A stretch of DNA of 64,000 nt from an uncultured Prevotellaceae bacterium (GCA_947166305.1 CAMVDV010000008.1:1-64000), one strand, 5' to 3'; shown: positions 34,854 through 43,845, counted from the stretch's first letter. Numbers and translations: made by a program. The notes: generated by a model not told the origin, from the sequence alone.

Positions 34854-36851
34854 TTATCTTCTGATTAGTATCTTAACTTTTGCTGGCCTTTTGTTCCCTC
34901 CACCATGAATGTAGATGCCTGAGGAACTGCCGTTTCGCATCTGTCCCTGCGACAGTTTTCGCCCACTGAGGTCAAACCATGTGCCGTCGGTCCATGTGCC
35001 GTTCAAGGTCGGGATAGTGTTGGGCAGGTCTTGGTCCCCTGGCGTGTCGGAGACGACGGGATGCGAGAGGCGCGGGTGACTATCGCTGCCGATGGTCTGC
35101 CAGAAGGTGTCGGGCCAGAGCTTGGCAAGCAGGGTGCCGTCGGCCATCTCGGCTTCGGTGAAGGTGGCAAGGCCGGAGGCTGTCTGTGCGGCATCGCAGG
35201 CGTAGCTGTTGGTGAAGCGTGGCGTGAAGCCTCGGCAGACGTCGTGTCCGCTCTCCCAGCCACTGCCCTTGACCAGGACATAGCAGTTGCGGATGCGCGC
35301 TCCCGTGGACCATCCCGACAGGGCACCGCAGTCGTAGCTGCCACCCACCGTGCCCACGGTGTAGCAATTGGTGTAGTGTGCCGTGAAATCGTTGTTGGGA
35401 ACGCAGCCCACGATGCCGCCGCAGTTGTCGCTGCCGCTCACGATGCCCTCGAATCCCAAGTTCTGGAAGTAGGCGTGGCCCTTGCCCTCTGCCGTCACTT
35501 TGCCTGCGAAGCCGCCCACATAGCGCTTGCCCGAGAAGCGGCACGACGCGTCGAGCGTGAGGTCGTGGACTTCCATGCCGTCGGTCCCGACGTTGACAAA
35601 GCCCACTCCAGTCTCGCTGCTACGGTTCATGACGAGTCCGCTGATGATGTTTCCCCGCCCGTCTATCTCCCCTCGGAACGGCACGTCGTTGGTGCCGATG
35701 CCCGGGAAGTCGGTGCCCGCCATGTTGATGTCGGCAGTGATGCGGCAGTAGGCTTCGTCGTGACCAGGCACGGTGTTCACCAGGCAGGCGAACCATCGCA
35801 GAGCCTCGGGCGTGGAGAGCTCGTAGTAGCCCTCGTAGTCGGTGTACAGATACTCTTGGTCCACCAGCTGGCAGACGCTGCAGAGTCCGTCGGCAAAAGC
35901 GTGGGGCAGGTAGGAAGCGTTGTCAGTGTTGGAGAAGACGGGCGTGGACGATGTGGCCGACCCATCGCAGTTCAGCGTGCCGGAGGCATAGACGATGCCA
36001 TGCGCGGGCGAGAGTACGGGGTGGTCATCAGCAGGAAGTTCCCCGTCGAGGTTCTGCCTGAAGGGACCATCGGGCGCGTTTCCGTTGAGCATCCAAGCCA
36101 GTGCGCCGTTCTTGCGCTGCGAGAGGGTGAATCGCTTCGTACCCTGACGGCCGGAACTGTCGTAAACGTTGGTGACTATCGGCGACGAACGCCACAGATA
36201 GTTACTGCCGTCTATGCCACCGGCGAGCGTCCCGGAGTTGTAGCAATGCTGCACCGACGAGCCGCTCCCACTGAGCCAACCGCTGAAGATGGCCGACTCG
36301 CGGTTGCCCGTCACGCGCCCCGAGTTGTAACAATAGCTGAGGATGAGGCTCCCACTGTGTACGCAACCGACAAACGCCGCCGCGTTCTGTGCGCTGCCCG
36401 TCACGCGTCCTTCGTGTCCGCAACGCTCGATGCGAGCCGTTCCGCTGCCCACTTTGTCCCCCACGAAACCGCCGACAAAGGCTTTGCCCTTCACCGTGTT
36501 GGCTGGTCCGGCAGTGAGATTCAGTATGGTAGCGCTGTCGATGTAGCCGAAGAGGCCCACGCCGTCGGTCGATGCGAGCGCGATGTCGAGGCTGTCGATG
36601 CAGAAGCCTTGGCCGTCGAACGTGCCGCAATAGCTGGCAGCGCTCGTGCCGATGGGCACAAAGCTGTAGCCGTTCATGCTGATGTCAGTCGTCAGCAAGG
36701 CATTGGCCGTGCGGTTGCCGGCATTCACGAGCTCGGAGAAGTCGCAAAGGTCCTGCGCCGACTGGATGATGTATGTGCCGTCTGAGTCCTTCTCGATGGC
36801 GTTGGCGGTGAAAACCGTCAGCAAGAAAGCTGCAAAAATATATCGTCTCAT
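34854..36851 (-). CDS. Secreted GLUG-repeat protein
   Basis: 665 residues with a signal peptide (MRRYIFAAFLLTVFTANA). Multiple GLUG-type repeats run through the protein: VGGFVGDKVGSGTARIERCG, AAFVGCVHSGSLILSYCYNS, VGGFAGKVTAEGKGHAYFQN, CGGIVGCV, CGALSGWSTGARIRNCYV. Such parallel beta-helix-like repeats occur in surface adhesins and polysaccharide-associated proteins. The C-terminus has the FDLSGRKL...GIYIHGG motif followed by a basic end. Last gene of a three-gene minus-strand set (40222 to 34854), 24 bp after the GH3 gene. Confidence 0.8.
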   Translation of the reverse strand: MRRYIFAAFLLTVFTANAIEKDSDGTYIIQSAQDLCDFSELVNAGNRTANALLTTDISMNGYSFVPIGTSAASYCGTFDGQGFCIDSLDIALASTDGVGLFGYIDSATILNLTAGPANTVKGKAFVGGFVGDKVGSGTARIERCGHEGRVTGSAQNAAAFVGCVHSGSLILSYCYNSGRVTGNRESAIFSGWLSGSGSSVQHCYNSGTLAGGIDGSNYLWRSSPIVTNVYDSSGRQGTKRFTLSQRKNGALAWMLNGNAPDGPFRQNLDGELPADDHPVLSPAHGIVYASGTLNCDGSATSSTPVFSNTDNASYLPHAFADGLCSVCQLVDQEYLYTDYEGYYELSTPEALRWFACLVNTVPGHDEAYCRITADINMAGTDFPGIGTNDVPFRGEIDGRGNIISGLVMNRSSETGVGFVNVGTDGMEVHDLTLDASCRFSGKRYVGGFAGKVTAEGKGHAYFQNLGFEGIVSGSDNCGGIVGCVPNNDFTAHYTNCYTVGTVGGSYDCGALSGWSTGARIRNCYVLVKGSGWESGHDVCRGFTPRFTNSYACDAAQTASGLATFTEAEMADGTLLAKLWPDTFWQTIGSDSHPRLSHPVVSDTPGDQDLPNTIPTLNGTWTDGTWFDLSGRKLSQGQMRNGSSSGIYIHGGGNKRPAKVKILIRR

Positions 36852-36875
36852 AGTTGTTCTGGCTGTAGCAAATCC

Positions 36876-39788
36876 TTATTCCTCTATATTTACTCTCTGT
36901 TCCGTCCTGATGTCGCGCGATGAGAAGCCAAGCATAATGTTGTACTGCCCGGGGTCGACAACGAAATCGTGCTCGCCGACATCGTAATAGCTGAAGGCCG
37001 ACGGCTGCAGGGTGAACGTCAACTGCTGGGACTCACCGGCCTTGAGGAAGACTTTGGCAAAGTCGCGAAGCTCTTTCAAAGGACGTTCCACCGAGCACTC
37101 CCCTTCCCGACCGACGTAGACCTGGACGACCCCGGCGCCATCGCGGTCGCCGGTGTTGGTCAGCGTGCAGCTCACCTCCAGGCTTCCGTCGTCGTTCTGA
37201 TGGCCAACGCTGAGCCCGTCGATGCTAAACGTAGTGTACGACAGGCCATGTCCGAAGGGATAGAGCACCTCGCGCCCGAGCTTGTCGTAGCCACGGTAGC
37301 CCATGAAGATGCCCTCGCTGTACTGCACATGCTTGTCGCCATCAGGGTCATGGTAACTATTATATGTCGGGTTCTCGCTCCATGCCCGCTCTATGGAAAT
37401 AGGCAAATGGCCCGAGGGATTGATGCGCCCGAAGAGGATGTCGGCAATGGCCGTCCCGCCTTGCTGTCCGCCATAGAATGCCCAGAGAATGGCGTCCGTG
37501 TGTTGCTGCCACGACTGCATCTCGAGGGCACCACCGCCGTTCACGATGCAAACCGTCGGCTTCCCCACTTTCGCTATTGTCTGCATTACTTCCGCATCTT
37601 CGCTCGGGAGATTGAAACTTCTGTCGTGGCCTTCGCCCTCAATGTTTGAGTTCAGGCCGATGCACGCCACAACGAGATCGGCTTCCTGAAGGCACTCGGC
37701 GAGATAATCCTTTGTGTCGCCACGCTTTTGCCACATCAAGTTCACCATAGCATCACCGCTCAGTTGGTAATACTCGAAGACGACGGCGTACTTCTTCCCC
37801 TTGGCAAGGAATTTCGAGGCCGTCCGTGTGTGATAGGACGACGCTTCCCAGTCGTCGAGCACCGACACTCCGTCGATGAGCAGGCGGAAGCCATCGTCGC
37901 CACCGGCCGTGAAGTTATAGTAGGCAGAGGCTGGCACGCTGATGAATCCGCTCCAGCGTACGGAGTAATTCTTCCCAGCGATGCCCTCCACGTCGGGTCC
38001 CTTTCCGCTCCAAATGTAGTTGACCTTTGTCTCGATTTGTGTCTTGACAGGCGAACCGGTCAAGTCGCTTGTGCTGAAATACTCGGCCTTGAGGCCCTGT
38101 TCGGTGAGCGCTTCGTCGGCAAACATGATGGCTGGCAGCAGGTCGAACTTGTCCTTGCAAACCACTTCGATGCCGAGGCTGTCGCCAAGAGCCTTGATGC
38201 CTTGATAGGTGCTGACGTACTGCCAGGGATTGACGTTGCCGCTTCCGCCGCCACTGACATAGCCTGTGGCGTTCTTGCCCGTCACGATGATGCGGCGAAC
38301 CTTGTTCGTGTCGATGGGAAGGAGGTTGTTCTCGTTGCGCAAGAGCGTTATTGCATCATGAGCAACGGCAAGGGCTGTGGCATCACTCTCGGGGTCGAAG
38401 AGGGGAATGGTGGTGTCTTGCTGTCCTTCGTCGTGGAATCCCATGCTGATCATCGTGTGCAGGATGTGGCGAACCTTTGCGTCGATGTCTGTCATGGCAA
38501 GTTTTCCTTGCGAGATATACATTCGCAGGCTGTCGGGAGTCATGTGGTCTGCGCTGGCCATCTCAAGGTCGAGTCCGCCAACGGCAGCGCCGAGGCAGTC
38601 GTGGGTCGAGCCCCAGTCGCTCATGACGATGCCCTTGTAGCCCCATCGGGTGCGCAGGATGTCGGTGAGGAGAGCGCGGCTGTGGGTGGTGTAGATGCCG
38701 TTGACGAGGTTATAGCTTGTCATGAGGCAGCCCGTCTTGCCTTCCTGTACGGCAGCCTTGAACGCGGGTAGATAGATTTCGTGCAGGGTTCGCTCGTCAA
38801 TGTCGTTGCTTATGTGGTCTCGGTCATAGTCGGAGTTGTTGCCGAGGAAGTGCTTGACGGTGGTGGCGACTCCCTCCTTTTGGGCACCGATAATGTAGTT
38901 TGCTGCAATCTGTCCGGCGAGGTAAGGGTCTTCGCCCATATACTCGAAGTTACGTCCGCAGAGTGGCGAGCGATAGATGTTGACGGCGGGTCCGAGGATA
39001 ATGTTGATGCCTCTGGCACGGCAGTCACGCGCCAAGGAACGTCCGTAGCGCCGAGCCATATCGCGGTTCCATGTGGCGGCAAGAGCTTGATTAGGTGGAT
39101 AGGCAGTCGCCACGTTGTCCGAGCCGACTCCTTGCGGCCCGTCGCACATCTCCATTCCCGGAATGTCGAGGCGGTCGATGCTCTTGGTGTGATACCAGTT
39201 CGTGCCGCCCACAAGGGAGAGCTTCTCGTCGGCAGTCATGAGGGAGAGCAGGGAATCGACCATTCTGTCAACGTAATCTTCGTCGGGCTGCACGAGGACA
39301 GAGACGTTGCGTTGTCCGGCTTCGCTGTGCGTGGCGGTGAGAGTGCAGAGTCCTGCCGAGACGGCTGTGACTTCCATTCGTGCTCCACCCAAGCGCACTG
39401 CCTTGGCAATGTTGCTGTTCGACGAGTAGATGAACTTGTCAACATAGCGTACGACAGCCTCTTCGGGCTGGAAATCTATGTCGATGACTGCCTTCTCGCC
39501 GGGCTTCATCACGAGGTCGGGGAGCGAGAACGTGAAGTCACTACAGGGAAAATAGCGGCTGATGTACTCTATCTTCGAGAGGTCTTTTGTGGAATAATAC
39601 ACGTCGCCCGGTGCCCATTCGTCGGCTGAGCCGTTCTGCGAGAAGCGGATGTCGCCGGTGCTCGTGCCGACCATCGTGCCGTAATGCACGGCAAATGTCT
39701 TCCTCTGCGCCAGTATCGTTGACCATTGGGCATTGAACATTGAACACTGGAGGAGCAGGAGGAGGGTGATGTATCTTAGCTGTGTCAT
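36876..39788 (-). CDS. bglX: Secreted GH3 beta-glucosidase with PA14 domain
   Basis: 970 residues. After an Ig-like N-terminal part (about 85-165) comes the GH3 barrel: KHFLGNN (313-319), and nucleophile Asp391 in IVMSDWGSTHD. A PA14 domain is inserted at about 564-700 (LKAEYFSTSDLTG, YNFTAGGDDGFRLLIDG), and the second GH3 domain (SNIEGEGHDRSFNLPSEDAE) and a fibronectin-III-like end follow. It hydrolyses terminal beta-linked glucose or related sugars from oligosaccharides. Oddly, residues 14-27 of the signal peptide (QCSMFNAQWSTIL) are encoded by CAATGTT/CAATGCC/CAATGGT heptamers. The start overlaps the preceding stop by ATGA. Confidence 0.92.
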   Translation of the reverse strand: MTQLRYITLLLLLQCSMFNAQWSTILAQRKTFAVHYGTMVGTSTGDIRFSQNGSADEWAPGDVYYSTKDLSKIEYISRYFPCSDFTFSLPDLVMKPGEKAVIDIDFQPEEAVVRYVDKFIYSSNSNIAKAVRLGGARMEVTAVSAGLCTLTATHSEAGQRNVSVLVQPDEDYVDRMVDSLLSLMTADEKLSLVGGTNWYHTKSIDRLDIPGMEMCDGPQGVGSDNVATAYPPNQALAATWNRDMARRYGRSLARDCRARGINIILGPAVNIYRSPLCGRNFEYMGEDPYLAGQIAANYIIGAQKEGVATTVKHFLGNNSDYDRDHISNDIDERTLHEIYLPAFKAAVQEGKTGCLMTSYNLVNGIYTTHSRALLTDILRTRWGYKGIVMSDWGSTHDCLGAAVGGLDLEMASADHMTPDSLRMYISQGKLAMTDIDAKVRHILHTMISMGFHDEGQQDTTIPLFDPESDATALAVAHDAITLLRNENNLLPIDTNKVRRIIVTGKNATGYVSGGGSGNVNPWQYVSTYQGIKALGDSLGIEVVCKDKFDLLPAIMFADEALTEQGLKAEYFSTSDLTGSPVKTQIETKVNYIWSGKGPDVEGIAGKNYSVRWSGFISVPASAYYNFTAGGDDGFRLLIDGVSVLDDWEASSYHTRTASKFLAKGKKYAVVFEYYQLSGDAMVNLMWQKRGDTKDYLAECLQEADLVVACIGLNSNIEGEGHDRSFNLPSEDAEVMQTIAKVGKPTVCIVNGGGALEMQSWQQHTDAILWAFYGGQQGGTAIADILFGRINPSGHLPISIERAWSENPTYNSYHDPDGDKHVQYSEGIFMGYRGYDKLGREVLYPFGHGLSYTTFSIDGLSVGHQNDDGSLEVSCTLTNTGDRDGAGVVQVYVGREGECSVERPLKELRDFAKVFLKAGESQQLTFTLQPSAFSYYDVGEHDFVVDPGQYNIMLGFSSRDIRTEQRVNIEE
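39718..39747. repeat. Heptamer repeat inside the GH3 signal peptide
   Basis: Four consecutive CATTGAA/CATTGGG/CCATTG heptamers, complement of the CAATGGT repeat, lie in frame within codons about 14-24 of the GH3 gene. Confidence 0.8.
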
Positions 39789-40222
39789 GGCTTTCGGAAC
39801 TTAAAGGAGGTTTCTCCTACCTTAATAATATAATATGTATGCGCGGGAAGGTCGCCGACGCGTATCTCTTCGTTGCTGCTTGCTTGCCGGAGAAGTTTTC
39901 CATCGAGCGTGTAGATGCTGACGGTGGTGCCTGCGGGAGCGTTGGAGAGCTGCAGGAGGTCGCGGCAGGTGACGATGCCGGGCTTGGCGATGCCTGTGGG
40001 AACGTCCACGTCAAAGTGGGCACGGCGGACGTTTGAAATGGTCGTCCCTGAGGTCATGACTACAGAGAAAGTAGAGTCGTCGTCGGCAGCCACGAGGCAA
40101 AGCACCTCGCTCATCGCCACACGCTCGCCGCCATCAGTGATGAGGCACCACACGCGCTCGTCGGCTCTCGCCTGGGGCAGCAGCAGCGTCAGTGCAAGCA
40201 AAAGCAGTATGTTACGTTTCAT
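39785..40222 (-). CDS. Small exported protein with C-terminal sorting-like motif
   Basis: 145 residues from ATG 40222 (MKRNILLLLALTLLLPQARA, signal peptide). The body (ERVWCLITDGGERVAMSEVL, SVVMTSGTTISNVRRAHFDV) is short and beta-rich. The end (TTVSIYTLDGKLLRQASSNE, HTYYIIKVGETSFKFRKP) is the same kind of tail that closes T9SS-type cargo. It overlaps the GH3 gene by four bases, so the two are translated together. No catalytic feature; possibly a surface anchor or accessory to the glycosidase. Confidence 0.75.
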   Translation of the reverse strand: MKRNILLLLALTLLLPQARADERVWCLITDGGERVAMSEVLCLVAADDDSTFSVVMTSGTTISNVRRAHFDVDVPTGIAKPGIVTCRDLLQLSNAPAGTTVSIYTLDGKLLRQASSNEEIRVGDLPAHTYYIIKVGETSFKFRKP

Positions 40223-40253
40223 ATTGAATTCTTTTTTGTAATGACTTTTCAAA

Positions 40254-40398
40254 CGTCGCGTGCGGCGATGGAGATTTCCGCGTGCGGCGATGGTGGTTTC
40301 CGCGTGCGGCGATTATAAACGTCGCGTGCGGCGTTGGCGGAGCCCCGCCTTCATTTTTTCATTTATTCATTTTTTCATTTTCCATCGTTGCGTGCGGC
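40254..40398. repeat. 22-bp-register GCGTGC array with 66-bp spacer
   Basis: GCGTGC starts at 40258, 40280, 40302 and 40324 (22 bp steps) and again at 40390, exactly 66 bp on. The spacer (GGAGCCCCGCCTTCATTTTT and further CATTT words) is shared almost entirely with the array at 63612. Confidence 0.85.
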
Positions 40399-40406
40399 AT
40401 TCTGGA

Positions 40407-40431
40407 TTCCCCCTAAAGGGGGTTAGGGGGT
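40407..40431. repeat. CCCCCTAAAGGGGG hairpin element, copy 1
   Basis: A 5-bp C/G stem over TAAA is followed by TTAGGGGGT. An almost identical copy lies at 43137-43161. It ends four bases before the lipoprotein stop codon at 40435. Confidence 0.8.
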
Positions 40432-40434
40432 CTT

Positions 40435-40980
40435 CTACACGCCGTTGTTGATGATGAGCGCAAGACTGATGTAGTTGACGCGGTAGCGGTAGAGATTCCT
40501 TCCTGCCGGTCCGTCGCTGATAGTACCGCAGTCGTTCAGATTGTATGTCCGCTTACAGTTGTTGCACTTGGCGTAGCCGCTCGTCTGGAGTTGCAGGGGC
40601 TTGGTGATGTTATAGTTCTGATAGCAGTTGGAGCAGGCAAGGTCGTAGCAGACGACACGCACCTGGTCTTCTCCTATCTCGGGGATAGTGAGCTTGCCAA
40701 CGATGAAGCCGCTCAGTCCGGGATAGTAGCCGCTATAGCCTGCCATGGCCGAGATGTTGATGGCTGAGGTGTGGTTAGTGGCATCGGTGAAGAGGAATCT
40801 TTGTCCGTCCACCTTGATGGTGCAATACTCGCCCATGCTCTCGCAGGCGGTGAAGAGGACGGGCGCCTGCGTCACGTTCTCGATGTTCAAGCGAGCACGC
40901 AGGTTGCAATACTTGTTGTTCACCTCGCCGCTGCTACAAGCGGCAAGGAACACGACGGCCGCCAGAAGAATCTTTCTCAT
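40435..40980 (-). CDS. Cys-rich lipoprotein, Rieske-like fold possible
   Basis: 181 residues with a lipoprotein signal (MRKILLAAVVFLAACSSGE, Cys15). The C-terminal half has two Cys pairs, ACSNCYQ and KCNNCKRTYNL, followed by GPAGRNLYRYRV. The spacing recalls a Rieske domain in which the second half reads C-x2-C-x3-Y-x-L...GPA; but His ligands are absent, so a zinc ribbon or structural disulfides are more likely than a 2Fe-2S cluster. The function is unknown. A GAAGTTAAT/GAAGTTAAA repeat precedes the start. Confidence 0.7.
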   Translation of the reverse strand: MRKILLAAVVFLAACSSGEVNNKYCNLRARLNIENVTQAPVLFTACESMGEYCTIKVDGQRFLFTDATNHTSAINISAMAGYSGYYPGLSGFIVGKLTIPEIGEDQVRVVCYDLACSNCYQNYNITKPLQLQTSGYAKCNNCKRTYNLNDCGTISDGPAGRNLYRYRVNYISLALIINNGV

Positions 40981-41176
40981 GAAGTTAATGAAGTTAAAGA
41001 AGTTAATGAAGTTAAAGAAGTTAAGGGGAGTTAAAGGACGATACCAATGGGATGCGGTGTGCTTTCAGTCTTTATTTGGACTGAAAAGACTATTGTCCTT
41101 TAACTTCCTCTAACTTCCTCTAACTTCCTCTAACTTCCATAAAAGTTAAAAAGTTAAAAAGTTAAAAAGTTAAAGA
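40981..41176. repeat. Three different microsatellites between lipoprotein gene and argH
   Basis: GAAGTTAA-type 9-bp units (40981-41031), TAACTTCCTC 10-bp units x4 (41101-41138) and AGTTAAAA 8-bp units x4 (41144-41176). The last block contains the argH stop codon and encodes its final residues SLTF. Confidence 0.85.
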
Positions 41177-42508
41177 GTCTGTCAATCGTTTTTCAGCTTC
41201 CTCCGCACGCTCGAAGTGGAAGCCGTCCCAGACGTTCTGCATGAGCGTCTTGATTTCCTCGGTGCAGAGGTTGCCGATGCTTCCCTCGTGGGTGTGATGC
41301 ACCTCCTTGCGAGGCGTGAACCGACCGGCTTCGATGTCGAGTCCCACCTTCTTGTAAGCGTCGCGGAAAGGCATTCCGTCGGCTGCCAGACGGTTTACTT
41401 CCTCCACGGAGAACATGAGGTCGTAACGCGGGTCGTCCAGTATGTGTCGGTTCACCTCCAGCCGGGCGATGATGTAGGTCGCCATCTGAAGGCACTCCCT
41501 CAGCTCTCCGAAAGCCGGCAGAAAGACTTCCTTGATGATTTGCAGGTCGCGGAAGTAGCCGCTCGGAAGGTTGTTCATTATCAAAGTCACCTGCTGAGGC
41601 AAGGCTTGCAGCTTGTTGCATTTGGCTCGCGTCAGCTCGAAGACGTCGGGATTCTTCTTGTGAGGCATGATGCTCGAGCCTGTGGTGCATTCTTTCGGGA
41701 GCTTGATGAAACCGAAGTTTTGGCTGTTGAAAAGGCAGGCGTCAAAGGCCAACTTGCTCACCGTCCCAGCAATGCCTGCCAGGGCAAAGCTGACGTTTCG
41801 CTCGGTCTTGCCACGTCCCATCTGGGCATAGACCACGTTGTAGTCGAGCGAATCGAAGCCCAAAAGCTCCGTCGTCATGGTTCTGTTCAGCGGGAACGAC
41901 GAGCCATAGCCGGCAGCGGAACCAAGGGGGTTGCGGTTCGTAATGCGATAGGCGGCCTGCAACAGCACGAGGTCGTCCACAAGACTCTCTGCGTAGGCAC
42001 CCAGCCAAAGACCAAAACTGCTCGGCATTGCCACCTGAAGATGGGTGTAGCCGGGCATCAGGACGTCCTTGTAGTGCTCGCTTTGCTGCTGAAGCTCCGT
42101 GAAGAGATTCCTCACGTCCTCTGCCACGAGCCTGATTTGCTTGCGTATGAAGAGCTTGAGGTCCACGAGAACTTGGTCGTTTCGGCTGCGTCCGCTATGT
42201 ATCTTCTTGCCCATGTCGCCCAATCGTCGCGTGAGCATCAGCTCCACTTGCGAGTGTACGTCCTCGATGCCGTCCTCAATGGTGAACCGTCCCTCCCTGA
42301 TGTCGGCGAGGATGTTCCGCAGTTCGGCAAGCAACGCCTGCAGTTCGTCCTTCTCGAGGAGCCCGATGCTTTCGAGCATCTTGATGTGTGCCATCGATCC
42401 CGTCACGTCTGCTTCGGCCAGAAACATGTCCATTTCCCGGTCGCGTCCAACGGTGAAGCGGTCTATCTCCGCCGTCACTTCATATCCTTTGTCCCAAAGC
42501 TTTTGCAT
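41162..42508 (-). CDS. argH: Argininosuccinate lyase
   Basis: 448 residues. Fumarase/aspartase superfamily: DVHSQVELMLTRRLG, HSGRSRNDQV, MPGYTHLQVAMPSSFG and the signature GSSIMPHKKNP. It splits argininosuccinate into arginine and fumarate, the last step of arginine synthesis; it acts as a cytoplasmic tetramer. No other arg gene is nearby. Its last codons and stop fall in a microsatellite, suggesting the natural terminus was replaced. Confidence 0.97.
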   Translation of the reverse strand: MQKLWDKGYEVTAEIDRFTVGRDREMDMFLAEADVTGSMAHIKMLESIGLLEKDELQALLAELRNILADIREGRFTIEDGIEDVHSQVELMLTRRLGDMGKKIHSGRSRNDQVLVDLKLFIRKQIRLVAEDVRNLFTELQQQSEHYKDVLMPGYTHLQVAMPSSFGLWLGAYAESLVDDLVLLQAAYRITNRNPLGSAAGYGSSFPLNRTMTTELLGFDSLDYNVVYAQMGRGKTERNVSFALAGIAGTVSKLAFDACLFNSQNFGFIKLPKECTTGSSIMPHKKNPDVFELTRAKCNKLQALPQQVTLIMNNLPSGYFRDLQIIKEVFLPAFGELRECLQMATYIIARLEVNRHILDDPRYDLMFSVEEVNRLAADGMPFRDAYKKVGLDIEAGRFTPRKEVHHTHEGSIGNLCTEEIKTLMQNVWDGFHFERAEEAEKRLTDSLTF

Positions 42509-42510
42509 TG

Positions 42511-42549
42511 CAAAAATAAGAAATTAAGATATTAAGAAAATAAGAAAAG
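42511..42549. repeat. AAGAAATTAAGATATTAAG-type leader before argH
   Basis: AT-rich units of about 9 bp (AATAAGAAA, TTAAGATA, TTAAGAAA) run from the argH start upstream. Confidence 0.6.
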
Positions 42550-42594
42550 CCTGCGTCTCGTTTTTATTTTCTACATTTCACATTTTCTGAATCT

Positions 42595-43074
42595 CTAATA
42601 CGGCAGGCTTGCCAGCATTTGTGCCAGCCCGTCCACGCCTTGTTGAAGCTTGCTTCCCACCATCTGACGGATGAAGAAGTTGAGGTCGGCCTTGACGGTG
42701 AGGCGCATGGCACACTCGTTTTCGTTCTGCGGAAGCAGTTGAATCCACATGTTTGCCGCCACGGGCATCCCTTCGGCAGCAAACTTGATGGTCTTGTCCT
42801 GCTCGCGTTCGATGATGCGGAGCGTGGCAGTTCCTATCGGAGTATTGCCCGAAACGCTGTCGCGGTCGAATTGAAGTTCTCGAAGCTTCTCGACAACTTG
42901 TTCCAGTTGTTCGGGTTTCACCTTGTCGCCAGCCTGTTGCTTGATGCGTTCCATCGCCTCAGGATTGTCGAGGCCTTGCTGAATGACGGCCAGATTGTTG
43001 AGGTCCGACAGCCGTTCATAGACGCGACCTATGGGGGCGAAAATCTTTTTTACCTCGCTTTTGTACTCTGACAT
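42595..43074 (-). CDS. SRPBCC-fold protein
   Basis: 159 residues without signal peptide. The N-terminus (YKSEVKKIFAPIGRVYERLS) and the strands ending in NECAMRLTVKADLNFFIRQM plus the long C-terminal helix fit the START/Bet v1-like SRPBCC superfamily, which binds hydrophobic ligands. The ligand is not predictable. It lies between pyrE and argH, all on the minus strand, but repeat blocks separate the three genes. Confidence 0.8.
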   Translation of the reverse strand: MSEYKSEVKKIFAPIGRVYERLSDLNNLAVIQQGLDNPEAMERIKQQAGDKVKPEQLEQVVEKLRELQFDRDSVSGNTPIGTATLRIIEREQDKTIKFAAEGMPVAANMWIQLLPQNENECAMRLTVKADLNFFIRQMVGSKLQQGVDGLAQMLASLPY

Positions 43075-43076
43075 CT

Positions 43077-43191
43077 TGTTTATTTACGATTTGACGATTT
43101 ACGATTTATTTACGATTTAGCTATTTTGCTAATCTGTTCCCCCTAAAGGGGGGTAGGGGGTCCTTTACGATTTATTTACGATTTGGCTATC
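43077..43191. repeat. TTTACGA microsatellites flanking hairpin element, copy 2
   Basis: TTTACGA-type units (43081-43118 and 43165-43186) surround the CCCCCTAAAGGGGGG element at 43137-43161. The hairpin appears inserted into a once continuous microsatellite. Confidence 0.75.
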
Positions 43192-43197
43192 TAACAA

Positions 43198-43842
43198 TTA
43201 TTCCACGGGGGCTGACCAGTTGGCGGGGTCTTTGCGCCATTCGTGGAGCGTAGGAATGTCTTTTTCCTGGATGTAGCCTGTCTTGAGGGCTTCGCTGACG
43301 ACGGCTTCGTAGTTCGTGAGCGTGACGAGCTTGACGCCGGCGGCACTGAATGCTTCCTCGGCCACGGGGAATCCATAGGTGTAGGATGCCACCATGCCGA
43401 TGACTTCTACACCAGCCTTCCTGAGCGCTTCGACTGCCTTGAGGCTGCTGCCACCCGTGCTGATGAGGTCTTCCACAACGATTACCTTCATGCCCTCATG
43501 CAGTTCACCTTCGATGAGGTTCTCCATGCCGTGGTCCTTTGGTTTGCTTCTGACGTATGCGAAGGGCAGAGAAAGTGCGTCGGCAACGAGGGCACCTTGG
43601 GCGATGGCACCTGTTGCCACGCCTGCCACGCCTTCAGCTTCGGGGAACTGCTCCATGATGAGGCGCGTGAGTTCTACCTTGACGAAGGTGCGGAGCTCGG
43701 GAAAGGAGAGCGTCTTGCGGTTGTCGCAATAGAAAGGACTCTTCCATCCGCTGGCCCAGGTGAAGGGATTGGTGGGTTGCAACTTGATGGCCTTCACTTC
43801 AAGCAGCTTGGCTGCAAAGATTGATTCGACTGAGTTCAACAT
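43198..43842 (-). CDS. pyrE: Orotate phosphoribosyltransferase
   Basis: 214 residues. The PRPP-binding signature is VIVVEDLISTGGSSLKAVEA, with the flexible loop near KPKDHG and the N-terminal TWASGWKSPFYCDNR. It joins orotate to PRPP, giving OMP in pyrimidine synthesis. Full length; start at 43842 behind a TTTACGA repeat leader. Confidence 0.96.
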   Translation of the reverse strand: MLNSVESIFAAKLLEVKAIKLQPTNPFTWASGWKSPFYCDNRKTLSFPELRTFVKVELTRLIMEQFPEAEGVAGVATGAIAQGALVADALSLPFAYVRSKPKDHGMENLIEGELHEGMKVIVVEDLISTGGSSLKAVEALRKAGVEVIGMVASYTYGFPVAEEAFSAAGVKLVTLTNYEAVVSEALKTGYIQEKDIPTLHEWRKDPANWSAPVE

Positions 43843-43845
43843 ATC

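Noticed and set aside
35031..36785. 584-codon plus-strand open frame
   Set aside because: It is antisense to the GLUG-repeat protein, whose signal peptide, repeats and tail are convincing.
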